Source: Sinotaia quadrata (Eukaryota; Mollusca; Gastropoda; Architaenioglossa; Viviparidae). From it: a stretch of 64,000 nt of DNA. The stretch is taken from positions 16,383,501-16,447,500 of the forward strand of contig CM054182.1 of the NCBI GenBank assembly GCA_028829895.1, read 5' to 3'. The translations under genes were made by a program, and so were the position numbers. The notes below the pieces were generated by a model. It made no database searches and was not told the origin of the DNA. It saw only the letters and a program-made list of their open reading frames with translations. This document shows positions 11,743 through 34,033 of the stretch, piece after piece (positions within the stretch are counted from its first letter, which is position 1; each line of letters starts with the position of its first letter).

Positions 11743-12050
11743 TCAATCAGTCAGTTTAAACTCACCACTCAAACTAATGACTTCCTTCAGAGCCGGACTT
11801 TTGCCTTTGTCTTCAAATTTAAAAGTGAATAGACAGCAAAATTCTCTACTGCAAGTAAACTCCTTAAACTCATCCCATTGGCTAGTCTTGTTCTCATAAA
11901 TCATAATCATTGGATAATAAAAAATCTGCTCACTCAGTTTCTTCCTGGTCAGCAAAATAGAATACTCTCCCCTTAGGTTGTTTACTTCAAACTCAGCTAC
12001 TTTTAAAATGACACCATAATAATGAGTGCCAAAGGTCGGGTCACTGACAA
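11743..12050 (-). CDS. Unrecognised minus-strand coding-like segment with a Cys-x4-Cys-Cys motif
   Basis: The minus-strand frame stops at 11743 and runs without interruption back to about 12050, passing its first Met at 11955. The composition looks protein-like rather than repetitive (LTRKKLSEQIFYYP, then TCSREFCCLFTFKFED). A possible acceptor (TTGTCAG on the minus strand) lies near 12050, just before SDPTFGTHYYG. TCSREFCC faintly recalls the C-terminal domain of vanin/biotinidase proteins, but I see none of the nitrilase catalytic part, so no function is assigned. It may be an isolated exon, an exon carried by repeat R1, or a chance frame. Confidence 0.3.
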
Positions 12051-12288
12051 TTTAGCAACGTAAATAACAATTAAAATTATTAAAATAGGGAGGGTCAAAT
12101 TTACTTTGTCACATATTGCACCAGATAGTTCTAGAAAATTATTCAACTGAGTTGTTTACTTCAGCTCTGGCATTTACAAAAATATCATCATAAGCAGTGC
12201 CCAAGGTCGGTCACGCTAACATTGGCAACAAATATATAATTATTCAGATAAGAAATAGGGACAGTCACATTTACTTCGCCACAGCAGT

Positions 12289-12290
<2 letters not shown>
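11950..12290. repeat. Tandem duplication of about 170 bp overlapping the minus-strand segment
   Basis: The block 11970-12120 (GTTGTTTACTTCA, GTGCCAAAGGTCGG, AATAGGGAGGGTCA) is repeated at 12150-12285 (GTTGTTTACTTCA, GTGCCCAAGGTCGG, AATAGGGACAGTCA) with about one quarter of sites changed. It includes the putative 3' splice site and start of the minus-strand exon. Confidence 0.7.

Positions 12291-12292
<2 letters not shown>

Positions 12293-12352
<60 letters not shown>
12293..12352. repeat. CT then TA compound microsatellite
   Basis: (CT)n from 12293 passes directly into (AT)n, ending near 12352. Confidence 0.95.
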
Positions 12353-12357
<5 letters not shown>

Positions 12358-13000
12358 ACGTTTGTGTTGTGAATGCTTATTGTTGTAACTTTTGCCGTTA
12401 TGACTATATTTACTGTTGTGACCGTTTGTGTTGTGACTGTAAATGTGTAACTTCTGCCGTTATGATTATATTGATATTTCTCTGTGTTGTGACTGTTACA
12501 GCAATAATTATATTTATTGTTGAGTCTGTTGGAGTTGTGACTGTTAATAATGTAAATATCCCTCTGTGACTGTGCTATAGTTGTTAATGTTGTCTATAGA
12601 ACTTATGTGAATGAGCTGTGACTATTAATGTTCATCTTGCTTGTGCTGTGACAGTTACTAATGTGACTATCACTATTTAATTACTACCGTTGCTACTAGT
12701 GACAATCACGCTGTGATTGTTGTGGCTATTACTCGTTATGTCTCTTGCTATCGTGACAATCAGTATTATTATTGATGCTATCGTTCTAACCATTAGTGTG
12801 TAACTATTATTACTGCAACTGATATTGTTGAGTATGTATGTGTTTGTTTACTGGTCACTACAACGTTGAATGGTTTGCTGCCAGTATTATTTCCAAAATA
12901 TTTTATAATTTTATCTCTGTATACCTTGTTTGTATTTTTAAGTGTCAGGTCAAATGCAAATTAATTTCATATACATCTCTGACGAGTTATTTAGTTTTTA
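12353..13000. repeat. Cryptically repetitive TGTTGTGACTGTTA-rich sequence
   Basis: Many degenerate copies of TGTTGTGACTGTTA-like words with no fixed period, fading toward 12830. No gene is supported. Confidence 0.5.
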
Positions 13001-13660
13001 ATAAAACCGTTTCTTGCAGACGTGAACTCGCAAACATTGGTAGTCTTGTAATGAGTAGTGAGCTCGCAAACATTGGTAGTCTTGTAATGAGTAGGCTACG
13101 GGAGACGAGTGATCTATACAATAATTTTAGAGAACACGGTTTTCAACAAGAAATTGTCAGTGCCTCTAGAAAAGAAACATGTATGTCTGACGTATTCACA
13201 CTTCACGATACGTCCATCTTGAGTGGTACTTGACAGGAGCAATACAAAATGTCCGACATAATTCTGTTACTGTTAGTTGAGCGCGATTGGAAGCAATCAA
13301 ATTTACTTGTTAGACGGTCACGATCATGTAGACATCGGCAAATTTCTCTTTTCAATGGACGTTCCAATTCTGTCTTCAGGAACATGCATTCTGATGTCAT
13401 TTTGTGACAAGTCAAGTTTATGTCCCTTTAATCTTTCAGTTTCTTAGGCTTTTGCTTTGAACAGAAAGCAGGACACCTAGTGGGTGGAATATGAGTTTTC
13501 GGACTTTAGTGAGTTAACCTGTGTTGGATACATACGGGCAAAAGAAAACAGAATTATTTCTTCTAAAGAGTAGCTTTATTAAGAACAAAAGAAAGTAGAA
13601 ATAAATATTTGAGCAGTAGTTTTCTTTTTATGACCTTTATACATTACGAAACATTTCCTA
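13000..13660. other. Unassigned sequence with a short direct duplication
   Basis: GAACTCGCAAACATTGG and GTAGTCTTGTAATGAGTA occur twice (13024-13057 and 13060-13093). A TTTCTTGCAG acceptor-like motif sits immediately before, at 13008-13019, but no continuing gene was found. Confidence 0.35.
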
Positions 13661-13890
13661 TTGAGTTTGACTGACTTTAGTTAAGTGGGTTTTGACTCTA
13701 GTGGCTAGAAATATTTCCTGTTGTGTTTGACTGACTTTAGTAAGTGGGTTTTGACTCTAGTGGCTAGAAATATTTCCTATTGTGTTTGACTGACTTTAGT
13801 AAGTGGGTTTTGACTCTAGTGGCTAGAAATATTTCCTATTGTGTTTGACTGACTTTAAGTAAGTGTGTTTTGAACCCAGTGGCTAGAGAT
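13645..13890. repeat. 59-bp minisatellite, four copies
   Basis: The unit contains AAATATTTCCTATTGTGTTT, then GTGGGTTTTGACTCTAGTGG. The last copy is divergent. Confidence 0.85.
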
Positions 13891-14215
13891 ACTGTCCATC
13901 AGTAGCCATCTTTGCTAGTTGAAAAGTACCAGTCACAATCTTCACGCAGCTTCAAAATACCCACACTGAGCTACTCACCAGTCGCCATTCAAACACCCCA
14001 ATTGAGCTATTTACTTACCACTAAGATCTTTTACTCACCACTTCACTGCACTACTCCTACACCATCTCGACATGTCATGTTTTCCGAAGAAATGTCATTA
14101 GTTGTAGAGAACTTTAGGAGATTCTATAATAAACAACAAGTTAAAAATGTAGAATAACGTGTTCAAAAAAACGTAAGGCGATAATACGATAATACAATGG
14201 TATATAAATAAGGAG
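13891..14215. other. Unassigned sequence
   Basis: Contains an 81-codon frame (13912-14157) with no recognisable motif. Nothing else is supported. Confidence 0.25.
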
Positions 14216-14219
14216 GAAA

Positions 14220-14765
14220 GTAGGTATTCATGTCTTGCAGATGGTTTGCAGATATAGAGGGCTTATATGTATAGAATGCATAGGTATATAGGGTTTGTAG
14301 GTATAGAAGGTTTTAGGTATGGAGGGTTTGTGTGTATAAAGGGTTGTAGGTATAGAGGGCTTGTAGATATAGAGGGTTTAGTTATGTAGGGTTTGTAGTT
14401 GTAAAAGGTTTGTAGGTATAGAAGGTTTTAGGCATAGAGGGTTTGTAGGCATAGAAGGTTTGTAGGTATAGAAGGTTTTAGGCATAGAAGGTTTTAGGTA
14501 TAGAAGGTTTTAGTTATAGAAGGTTTTAGGTATAGAAGGTTTTAGGTATAGAAGGTTTTAGGTATAGAAGGTCTTAAATAATGTCTTAAATATGGAAGAT
14601 TCGTAGGTACAAATGTTTTATATATAAGAGGTTTTAAGTATAGAGAGTTTCTATGTTTAGAGAGAGGGTTTTAAGTATAGAGAGTTTCTACGTATAGAGA
14701 GGTTTTAAGTATAGAGAGAGGGTTTAAGTATAGAGAGTTTTTATGTATAGGGCTTGCAGGTATTA
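14220..14765. repeat. Short degenerate tandem repeat, unit about 15-16 bp
   Basis: Many copies of GGTATAGAAGGTTTTA and GTATAGAGGGTTTGTA variants. Confidence 0.8.
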
Positions 14766-15590
14766 GTAGTCATGCAGTGCTGTAGACGCATGCATGTAGC
14801 TTACACATTTACATTTAATGTGTCATTACCCATTGAAATAAAAGACAAACGTAATCAATGTTAATGATATGCAATTACACTGTCATTCCTCATAATCAGA
14901 CCTTACCCATTTCTTAGAAATATGCTTTGTGACCACACCCCATTAGCATAATTCCTTTGTTATAAAATTCTTTTTCTACACAATCAGACCATGCCTATTG
15001 TATATGGAATAAAACTTTTCACTCCTCTTATTTAGACCATATGGAGTGACACTTTATGATTCCATTTAATCAGACCATATGGAGTGACACTTTATGTTTC
15101 CATTTAATCAGACCATATGAAATAACAGTTTGTTACACCGTACAAGACATATCAAAGACAATGATCGCAGAAAAACACCTTGTCACATCTCAGGTATATG
15201 GCCACTATCAGTGATATGAAATAACATAGATTTAGATAACTATTATTTATAAATATATCCGTTGCTGGGTACACAAATTTGCATGACTAATACATTATAC
15301 AACAAATTAAATATTTATAAGACTATTTTGTGTGTCAGAAGTGTGTCATGCTAACGATTTTGCAAGATTTACAAACTAGTGTCTCATATGTATTAAAATT
15401 TGTTTAGGTTTCCATTTTTTCCAGCTTTAGCATTTCTTATTCATATGTTTAAAATTACGACTGTCGATTATTTGTAGATGTTTGTCAAGTGCTCATCCGA
15501 GAAAGGGGACATAACTCTTGTAGGGGACTAATTCGCTATCCTCGATTCAGCAAATGAGATAAACGAACTTGACGAAAACAAGACCGGTAT
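14766..15590. other. Unassigned AT-rich sequence
   Basis: Includes three short copies of a CAGACCATATGGAGTGACAC word (about 15028-15120). No gene is seen. Confidence 0.3.
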
Positions 15591-15599
15591 TAATAATAC

Positions 15600-16265
15600 A
15601 ATGAAATGTACCACCAGCAAGATAATTTTCTTACATGACTACGAGAGACACTTTACCACTCACACTTTACCACTTTAACGCCAGCAAGACAACTTGCATA
15701 ACCGAGACAGTCTAGAATTCAATGTAACGCCGACAAGACAATTTACCTACATGGCTAATAGAGAGTTTACAAGTCAACGTAACACCAGCAAGAAATTTAC
15801 ATACATAACTATGTGAGATAGTTTACAATCCAATGTAACGCCAACAAGACAATTTACGTACATGGCTATGTAAGATAGTTTTCAATCCAATGTAACGCCA
15901 ACAAGACAATTTACGTACATGGCTATGTAAGATAGTTTTCAATCCAATGTAACGCCAACAAGACAATTTATGTACATGGCTATGTAAGATAGTTTACAAT
16001 CCAATGTAACGCCAACAAGACAATTTACGTACATGGCTATGTAAGATAGTTTACAATCCAATGTAACGCCAACAAGACAATTTACGTACATGGCTATGTA
16101 AGATAGTTTACAATCCAATGTAACGCCAACAAGACAATTTACTTACATGGCTATGTAAGATAGTTTACAATCCAATGTAACGCCAACAAGACAATTTATG
16201 TACATGGCTATGTAAGATAGTTTACAATCCAATGTAACGCCAACAAGACAATTTACATTCATGGT
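15600..16265. repeat. 57-bp minisatellite, about ten copies
   Basis: The unit contains ATGGCTATGTAAGATAGTTT, then CAATCCAATGTAACGCCAAC and AAGACAATTTACGTAC. It is homogeneous from 15820 to 16260 and degenerate to the left. Confidence 0.9.
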
Positions 16266-16319
16266 TACGAAAGACATTGACAAGTGGACGCATGCGCAAT
16301 AATCCCTACATCTCAATTA

Positions 16320-16795
16320 CAAGCGCAACACGAAATCTTTACATCACAAGATTGAGTACAAAACACGAAATCCATACATCAGAAGATAAGGCACTAACAT
16401 GAAATCCTTACATCACAAGATCAAGCACAACAAGAAATCCTTACATCACAAGATTAAGTAATCAACACGAAATCCTTACATCACAAGATTAAGTAATCAA
16501 CACGAAATTCTTATATCACAAGATTAAGTACTAAACACGAAATCCTTACATCACAAGATTAAGTACTAAACACGAAATTCTTACATCACAAGATTAAGTA
16601 ATCAACACGAAATTCTTACATCACAAGATTAAGTAATCAACACGAAATTCTTACATCACAAGATTAAGTACTAAACACGAAATCCTACTTCGCAATGTCA
16701 AGCACTAAACGGGAAATCCTTACATAGCATGATCAAGCACTAAACCCCAAATCCTAACTCGCATCTTCAAGCACATAAACACGAAATCATTACAG
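16320..16795. repeat. 35-36-bp minisatellite
   Basis: About twelve copies with ACACGAAATCCTTACATCAC, then AAGATTAAGTA(A/C). The TAATCA and TACTAAA subtypes are intermixed. It starts right after the 57-bp array. Confidence 0.85.
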
Positions 16796-17590
16796 AAGTA
16801 ATGCTATAGGTAACAGAAGCACTGGGGGGGGGGGGATATTATGTATAAACTAAAGGAGTGTTTGAATAAAAAGTCAAGCACAGATTTGCCTTTTCTAAAA
16901 TGCATCGTGTTAAAACCTTAGACCTCCCGGAATGCAAATTGGTTTCCAACAGAAATGTGTATAAGCAAGTGAACGAAAGCTATCAAAACTCTAGGAATCA
17001 GTGAAACTTGCTGAGGGCCTATTCCAGGGATTGTTCCGATAACACTCGAAGCACTTTACAATGAATTCAAGTAAATTAAAGACAATACAACAAAATAAAT
17101 GTTTAGATTCGCGCACAACTTACATGATATAAGTAAACATATTTACAAATCGAAATATAATACAATGCACTAACAAATGGACAATTTGAATAAACAGTAT
17201 CACACTAGACTACTAGAGGAAGGTCAAGGTCTTGTAGAGGCCAATACCATCTCGAGGGCAAAGTTTTATAGAACTGGCCGTGGTCTCTCATGGCAGTTCA
17301 ATATCAAGAAGACGTACCCCGATTACATATTACACTTTGCTTTCGTTTTAGTTGAGAACGTGAATGTCTGGGTTATTTATAGTCATTATAAAGTATACGG
17401 GGTTCGGGTATGTATGGAGACAATAAATACTTTGGAGGAAAAGGTGACAGGGAAGGGTAGGGGTTTCTGAGGGAGGGGTCGGAGTTAGGATCATGAGTTG
17501 AACAAAGAGTCAGTGTTCAGTAGAGGGCCGCAAGATAAAATATGCTAAGTTAGGGGTAGAAAGGGGGGGGTGTGGTGACCGGGAACTAAA
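16796..17590. other. Unassigned sequence
   Basis: Includes a G run at 16825-16834 and a 97-codon frame (17177-17470) with no recognisable domain. I cannot support a gene. Confidence 0.25.
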
Positions 17591-17594
17591 AGAG

Positions 17595-17676
17595 ATGTAT
17601 AGGATGAAATATGGAAAGAGCAATGAGAAGGAAGAGAGATAAGTAGGTAGAGATAGGAAGAGAGATTGAGAGTAAG

Positions 17677-17730
<54 letters not shown>

Positions 17731-18210
17731 GGCGAGGGTAAGGGAGGTCTTATTGTGATAATACAGAGTAAGGGACACAATGGTGGAGATAGAGACAGAA
17801 AAGAGATAGGGAAAGAGAGAAACTTAAGGAAGGACAGAGCCATAAATGGATAAGGAGAGGCAAAATATATTATTATGATAGAGGGAGAAGAGAAACAAAA
17901 TGAGAAAGAGAGAAGTATGGAATGAGAGGAAGAGAAACAAAGAGAGACCGAGAGAGAGAAAGAGGGACAGAGAGAGAGAGGAAAGAGAGAGAGGAAGAGA
18001 GAGAAATGAATAGGGGAAGTTGGAGAAGGTAGGAGCTATTATAGGGTACGAGAGACAAGGAAGAGACAGAGACGGGTAGAAAACGGTAGGAAATAGAATG
18101 GAAAGATAGGAAGTGAGAAATAGTATTTGAATAAGAGAGAATGAGTGAGAGAGAGAGGAGGAAGTGAGAAATAGTATTTGAATAAGAGAGAATGAGTGAG
18201 AGAGAGATGA
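17595..18210. repeat. GA-rich simple sequence
   Basis: A pure (GA)n core lies at about 17680-17724 within a longer purine-rich tract. Confidence 0.9.
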
Positions 18211-18640
18211 GTGGGAATAAGATGATTTAGTGGAAAGAGAGACAGGGTGGAGAGAGATAGGAAATAGTAAGATGATTTAGTGGAAAGAGAGACAGGGTGG
18301 AGAGAGATAGGAAATAGTAAGATGATTTAGTGGAAAGAGAGACAGGGTGGAGAGAGATAGGAAATAGTAAGATGATTTAGGAGAAAGAGAGACAGGGTGG
18401 AGAGAGATAGGAAATAGTAAGATGATTTAGTGGAAAGAGAGACAGGGTGGAGAGAGATAGGAAATAGTAAGATGATTTAGTGGAAAGAGAGACAGGGTGG
18501 AGAGAGATAGGAAATAGTAAGATGATTTAGTGGAAATAGAGACAGGGTGGAGAGAGATACGAAATAGTAAGATGATTTAGTGGAAAGAGAGACAGGGTGG
18601 AGAGAGATAGGAAATAGTAAGATGATTTAGGGGAAAGATA
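18211..18640. repeat. 50-bp minisatellite, eight to nine copies
   Basis: The unit contains GATGATTTAGTGGAAAGAGA, then GACAGGGTGGAGAGAGATAG and GAAATAGTAA. It is nearly perfect and passes straight into repeat R2. Confidence 0.95.
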
Positions 18641-19010
18641 GTTTGAGAGATTGGAGATTAGACAACAGCCTTGAGTAAAAGATGTTACAGAGGACAATCT
18701 AATTCCAAATGGACAACACGGGACCAAGCTCACGACAAAAACATGCAATACTGACTCACACTTTTGCTTTGTGATTTACTAGTTTTATGCAGACATCTAG
18801 AAGAAAGTTCACACAATAAAAATAACTACCTGAATAATTCGGACAAATGGTCCTTGTTTAAAAGACGATAAAATTGACGGACGGTAAGAGCAAACGACGG
18901 AATAAGAATAGGGGGGTTGGGAGATGGTGGTGATGTGAAAGGGAGCTAAAGGTGCTTGTTGACTCACGAGCATATTATTACAAGATGATACCATTCGGGG
19001 TGTATACTCC
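18640..19010 (-). repeat. Dispersed repeat R2, copy 2, inverted, directly upstream of gene B
   Basis: Reverse-complement partner of 10040-10440 (shared words CCTTGAGTAAAAGATGTT, TAGTTTTATGCAGACATC, GGTAAGAGCAAACGAC, GCTAAAGGTGCTT). Homology fades near 19000, just before the TATA motif of gene B, so the gene B promoter either abuts or partly uses this repeat. Confidence 0.75.
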
Positions 19011-19021
19011 CATGCAGAAAA

Positions 19022-19032
19022 CCTATATATAG
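19022..19032 (+). promoter_or_regulatory. TATA box of gene B
   Basis: CCTATATATAG lies about 100 bp before the start codon at 19129, a fitting distance for a TATA promoter with a short 5' leader. The transcription start is not visible. Confidence 0.55.
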
Positions 19033-19128
19033 TTAGTAGACTAGGCAGCAGACCTCACTAGACCTCAAGGCAAGAAAGCGGGAAAGCAAGAGTAAGGTTG
19101 TGGGCCCAAGGAAGGACAACTCTCAAGA

Positions 19129-29651
<10,523 letters not shown>

Positions 29652-29935
29652 TTGGAAGAGTGGACACCCCGACCACCTCAGTCATCATTGACCGCTGTCC
29701 ACTTACTGGGCGGGCGCTGAGCTGAAATTCTTTGACTTGACCACTGAACAAAATTAGCGTCTTATCGCCTGTTTCACTTCAATGAAAACATCTTCTTTTT
29801 TTACTCGCGCGCATTTTTTTTATGCTTATGATTTCTCCGTAGTCATAGTACGGTTAATTCACGTTGACTTTGAAAGCTAGAAAACAAATATCTTTGCACT
29901 CACTAGTATTCATTCAATAAATGCTTTTAAAAAAA
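29652..29935 (+). other. Gene B 3' untranslated region with poly(A) signal
   Basis: No open frame of note. AATAAA at 29916-29921 is followed by an A run, a likely 3' end. A 54-bp minisatellite begins within 40 bp. Confidence 0.6.
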
Positions 29936-29954
29936 AATCATTTATGAGAAGCGA

Positions 29955-31320
29955 TTATTTTCTGAATGTTGTGGTGTGTGGGCGTGATTTATCATGTCAT
30001 CCAAGGTTGATCAATTTGACGCTCGTGGTGTGTAGGCGTGATTTATCATGTCATCCAAGGTTGATCAATTTGACGCTCGTGGTGTGTGGGCGTGATTTAT
30101 CATGTCATCCAAGGTTGATCAATTTGACGTTCTTGGTGTGTGGGCGTGATTTATCATGTCATCCAAGGTTGATCAATTTGACGCTCTTGGTGTGTGGGCG
30201 TGATTTATCATGTCATCCAAGGTTGATCAATTTGACGCTCTTGGTGTGTGTTCTTGTTTTGTTGTTCCAGGTTGATCAATTACATGTTTTTCGTGTGTGT
30301 TCTTCTGTTGTGTGCCTGGTTAATCAATTTTGTTCTTGGTGTGTGTTGCTTTGTTATCCAGGTTCATCAATTTGGTGTCCTTGGTGTGTGTTTTGGATTT
30401 GTCATACCAAGATGATCAGTTTGGTGTCTTTGGGGTGTGTTTGTGCTTTGCCATACCTGGTTAATCAATTGGAGTTCTTAGTATGTGTTTTTGCTTTGTC
30501 CTGCCTGGTTAATCAATTTAGTGTTTGTGGTATGTGCTTTCGCTTTATCCTATTGGTTAACCTTATGATATTCTTGGTGTATGTTTTTTGCTTTGTTTAA
30601 CATTGTTAATCAATTTGGTGTTCTTGGCGTGTGTTTTTGTTATGTCATCCGAGGTTGATAAATTTGGTGTTCTTGGCGTGTGTTTTTGCTATGTCATCCG
30701 AGGTTGATAAATTTGGTGTTCTTGGCGTGTGTTTTTGCTATGTCATCCGAGGTTGATAAATTTGGTGTTCTTGGCGTGTGTTTTTGCTATGTCATCCGAG
30801 GTTGATAAATTTGGTGTTCTTCGTGTGCGATTTTGCCATGTCATAACCGGTTTATCAATTTGGTGTTCTTGATGTGTGTTTTGATGTGTCATAATTTGTT
30901 AATCAATTTGGTGTTCTTGGTGTGTGGTTTTGCTTTATCCTACCTGGTTGACTTTACGGTGTCCTTTGTGTGATTTTGCTTTGCTTAACTTGTTAATCAA
31001 TTTGGTGTTCTAAGTGTGTGTGTTTTTGCTTTGTTATCCGAGGTTGATTAATTTGATGTTCTTGGTGTGTTTTTACTTTGTCATAATTGTTTAATCAATT
31101 TGGTGTTCCTGGTGTGTTTTCACTTTGTCATAACTGATTAATCAATTTGGTGTTCTTGGTGTGTGTTTTTGCTTAGGCATTACTAGTTAATTAATCTGGA
31201 GTTCTTGGTGTGCTTTTGCTTTGTCATCACAAGTTGATCAAATTGGTGTGTGGTTTTGCTATGTCATCCCAGGTTGATCAATTTGGTGTGTATATGTGTC
31301 TTTTCATATTTGACTATCAC
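29955..31320. repeat. 54-bp minisatellite grading into a decayed version of the same repeat
   Basis: Five near-perfect 54-bp copies (GTGTGTGGGCGTGATTTATC, ATGTCATCCAAGGTTGATCA, ATTTGACGCTCTTG) to 30250. They are followed by about 1 kb of divergent copies with TTGGTGTTCTTGGTGTGTG and GGTTAATCAA, including a local four-copy homogeneous block at 30610-30815. The 218-codon frame is an artefact. Confidence 0.9.
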
Positions 31321-31552
31321 CCTAGAGTTCTAGATATGATTGCCGTTACCTGTGTTATATACATGTGTTGTTTTCTTGTTATGTGTTATATACATGTGTT
31401 GTTTACTTGTCATGTTTAGCTCCTGTCTGCAATGCTTTATAAATAATTTTGTTTTAATTGAGTCATGTCTTATTGTTCGTCTCAATATTTTGTTGAATGG
31501 TTATCTTGTCACAATACACTTAAATAAGCGCGCTAAGTTTTATAAGATTTAA

Positions 31553-31846
31553 GTGCCTTACAATGATGACACAAAATACACTATACAGTATAAGACTTAC
31601 AATGATGACACAAAATACACTATACAGTATAAGACTTACAATGATGACACAAAATACACTATACAGTATAAGACTTACAACGATGACACAAAATACACTT
31701 TACAGTATAAGACTTACAATGATGACACAAAATACACTATACAGTATATGCCTTACATTGATGACACAAAATACACTATACAGTATTTGCCTTACAATAA
31801 TGATACAAAATACACTATACAGTATATGCCTTACATTGATGACACA
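31553..31846. repeat. 39-bp minisatellite, left half, split by the retrotransposon
   Basis: The unit contains ACTTACAATGATGACACAAA, then ATACACTATACAGTATAAG. The other half is 40413-40724. Removing the insertion and one 5-bp duplication restores a normal unit at the junction (GATGACACAAAATACAC). Confidence 0.95.
31842..31846. repeat. Left target-site duplication of the LTR retrotransposon
   Basis: ACACA, repeated at 40413-40417 directly after the 3' LTR. Confidence 0.85.
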
Positions 31847-33571
31847 TGTCACAGGAAATGAGGGACAGAAATTATATTTTATTTCATTTTAATAAATCGC
31901 TAACAAAACTAGTTGAAGTAATCCGAGTTTTGTTATTTACATATGTAGCATGTAACTTCCAGTAACGGTCACCTAAGATCTCTTTAGTAGACAGACGTTC
32001 GTGACGCAGTGTGTGTTAATTATCATATTGAATATATATATTAGTTTATGAAGAATATGTATATTAAATAAATTGGGACAACTGCGCAATACCGTCACAT
32101 GTTGTTGACGAGTGAAATGGCCAGTGCGCATTAGGATTGACCACAGAAAAGCGTGCATCACGATTACCACTATATATCCAAGGCAAAAATCATGTCACAG
32201 GACATAGCTTCTGGAAGTTTTGGAAACATTCAGTGAAACTATATAAGAGGCAAAATGAAGACTTTTACTCCCAATGTTGAAAACGTCGATTCGTCTGAAG
32301 CCAGTCTAACTTCACGTATGAATTATCTCATGTACAGAGATTTCATAAAGGAAAGCTGCAATAATCTCTTTCCATCCGTTTTCCATCCGTCTGATGCCAT
32401 ATATTGAGTGACGAGGCAAAATTACTCAGTATAACTTTTGGCAAAGTGGAAAGTTCGCTGTCAAGAACAACCCGATGCATGCGACGCTGGTTGTATGCAG
32501 TTAACGACACGAGGGACCAACTTGTTCTTCCCCCTGTCTGAGTTCGTTTGACACATCTATCCCGCTAATTGAGAGGCTAGCACCGAGATTTTCTCACAGA
32601 CAATCCGGATTTCTACACTCAATGTAATGCGACGACACATCCCACTGGACGACTCCATCCGATAATGCTAAACGTCGTTGAGGTGTCCGTTTCCACGACA
32701 AACAACGATAATTATCGAGACTGACAACAGTCAGTTAAATTTCAGATTTCTCCCCAGTGATAATCTGAAAGTGGTGCCTAGATTCTGCAGAATCTTCACC
32801 GGTAATGCGACGCCTCCATTGCGTCGATCTTCACTTTGAAGTGCCGCTTATAAGTGACGTGTGAGCTTACGTCATCTCCTTGGAACTCTGACATTAATAG
32901 TGAGTAATAATTAGCACGGCTAACGCGCACATACTAAACCCTAGGACTCAAGAAAATGAACACTATTATATCGTTTGCAAAATAAGAACTTTAATGTTAA
33001 AATTAATGCTTATTCTATATGTCAACTATTGTTAAAGCGGCCCCATTTGCCGCATAAGAATTGTGTAATTAATCTTTATTTTATATTTTGAATTTCATCA
33101 TTTTCATCTCCCCTTATTTCCCACAGAGTGTATGACATTGGAAAGTTGAATGAATGATTAATCACTGTGCGAAAGAGTAGTGCCCCTTTTAAATCGGGAA
33201 ATAAATATCCTGATTTAAACATCTTTCAACTCTCTTGTTATTCATAGTTTTTGAGAGGGACGAAAGAATTTGTACTATTGTTTTGCACCGTTCGTCTGTT
33301 CGTCCATTTATTCACATTTATGATACACACTCACAACACACACCGCCAATAAAACGTTCCTTGGCATGACACTAATAAAGTGGGCCCCACCCAAACATCA
33401 ATGGAGTATGTCATGTGTGTCTATGTAACAACTTGACGCGACGTAGTACTGGCATACGTCACATGAGTTTATCTTGGAGGTGCACCGGAGCAGGTCAAAA
33501 ATAGACTTCACCCCTTGCATCTCTAACTTCAGCTCGAGGTCGGCTTGTAACGAGCCTCCCGTTTTGTGACA
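31847..33571 (+). repeat. 5' LTR
   Basis: 1725 bp with TG/CA ends. It carries a TATA motif (32240-32247) and two AATAAA motifs (33348 and 33374), the expected promoter and polyadenylation elements. Unusually long for a gypsy LTR. Confidence 0.95.
32240..32247 (+). promoter_or_regulatory. TATA box in 5' LTR
   Basis: TATATAAG. The same motif lies at 39081-39088 in the 3' LTR. If this is the promoter, the transcript would start near 32270 and end after the AATAAA motifs at the LTR end. Confidence 0.5.
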
Positions 33572-33573
33572 TC

Positions 33574-33591
33574 TGGTGACCACTGACCGTG
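33574..33591 (+). other. Candidate primer-binding site
   Basis: TGGTGACCACTGACCGTG begins two bases after the 5' LTR. TGG matches the CCA end of a tRNA. I could not name the tRNA. Confidence 0.5.
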
Positions 33592-34033
33592 ATCTGACAA
33601 GGTAAATTGTGTTGTTGTAAGAAAGTGTCATCTCTTTCCTGCTTTTCTATCTCATCACCATATACATTGTTTATTGCATGTTAGGGCTTTGCTATTGAGA
33701 CTTAGGTGAACTGGATTTTGATAAGACTTATTATTGTGTTGAAATAAGTTTTATAATCTTTACGCTATTATCGTTAACGCGTACCGACTCGTGTTTAGAC
33801 GTACATAGATCGATATTTCGTACGCTACATTAGCAACTGTTGTTTTGCTAATTTTGCTAACTTTGCAAATTTCCGATTAGGATTTCTTTTACTCGTGTTT
33901 GTAATAATCCTAATCACGTGGTGGCTGGTGTTCATACGCACACCATTGCACCACTTGTGACCGACAGAGGTCAAAATCCCGCGAATATTCTAAGTCACTT
34001 TATCCATACTCGTGATAACTAGCGATTCTAAAA

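Noticed and set aside
12838..13233. 131-codon frame
   Set aside because: No recognisable domain; contains a small direct duplication; likely chance in an intergenic region.
18211..18640. Regular arrays that look CRISPR-like
   Set aside because: Units are contiguous with no unique spacers, and the DNA is clearly eukaryotic; the same holds for all other arrays.
29944..30600. 218-codon frame with an 18-residue repeat
   Set aside because: Follows the 54-bp minisatellite downstream of the gene B poly(A) signal; divergent copies have no conserved frame.
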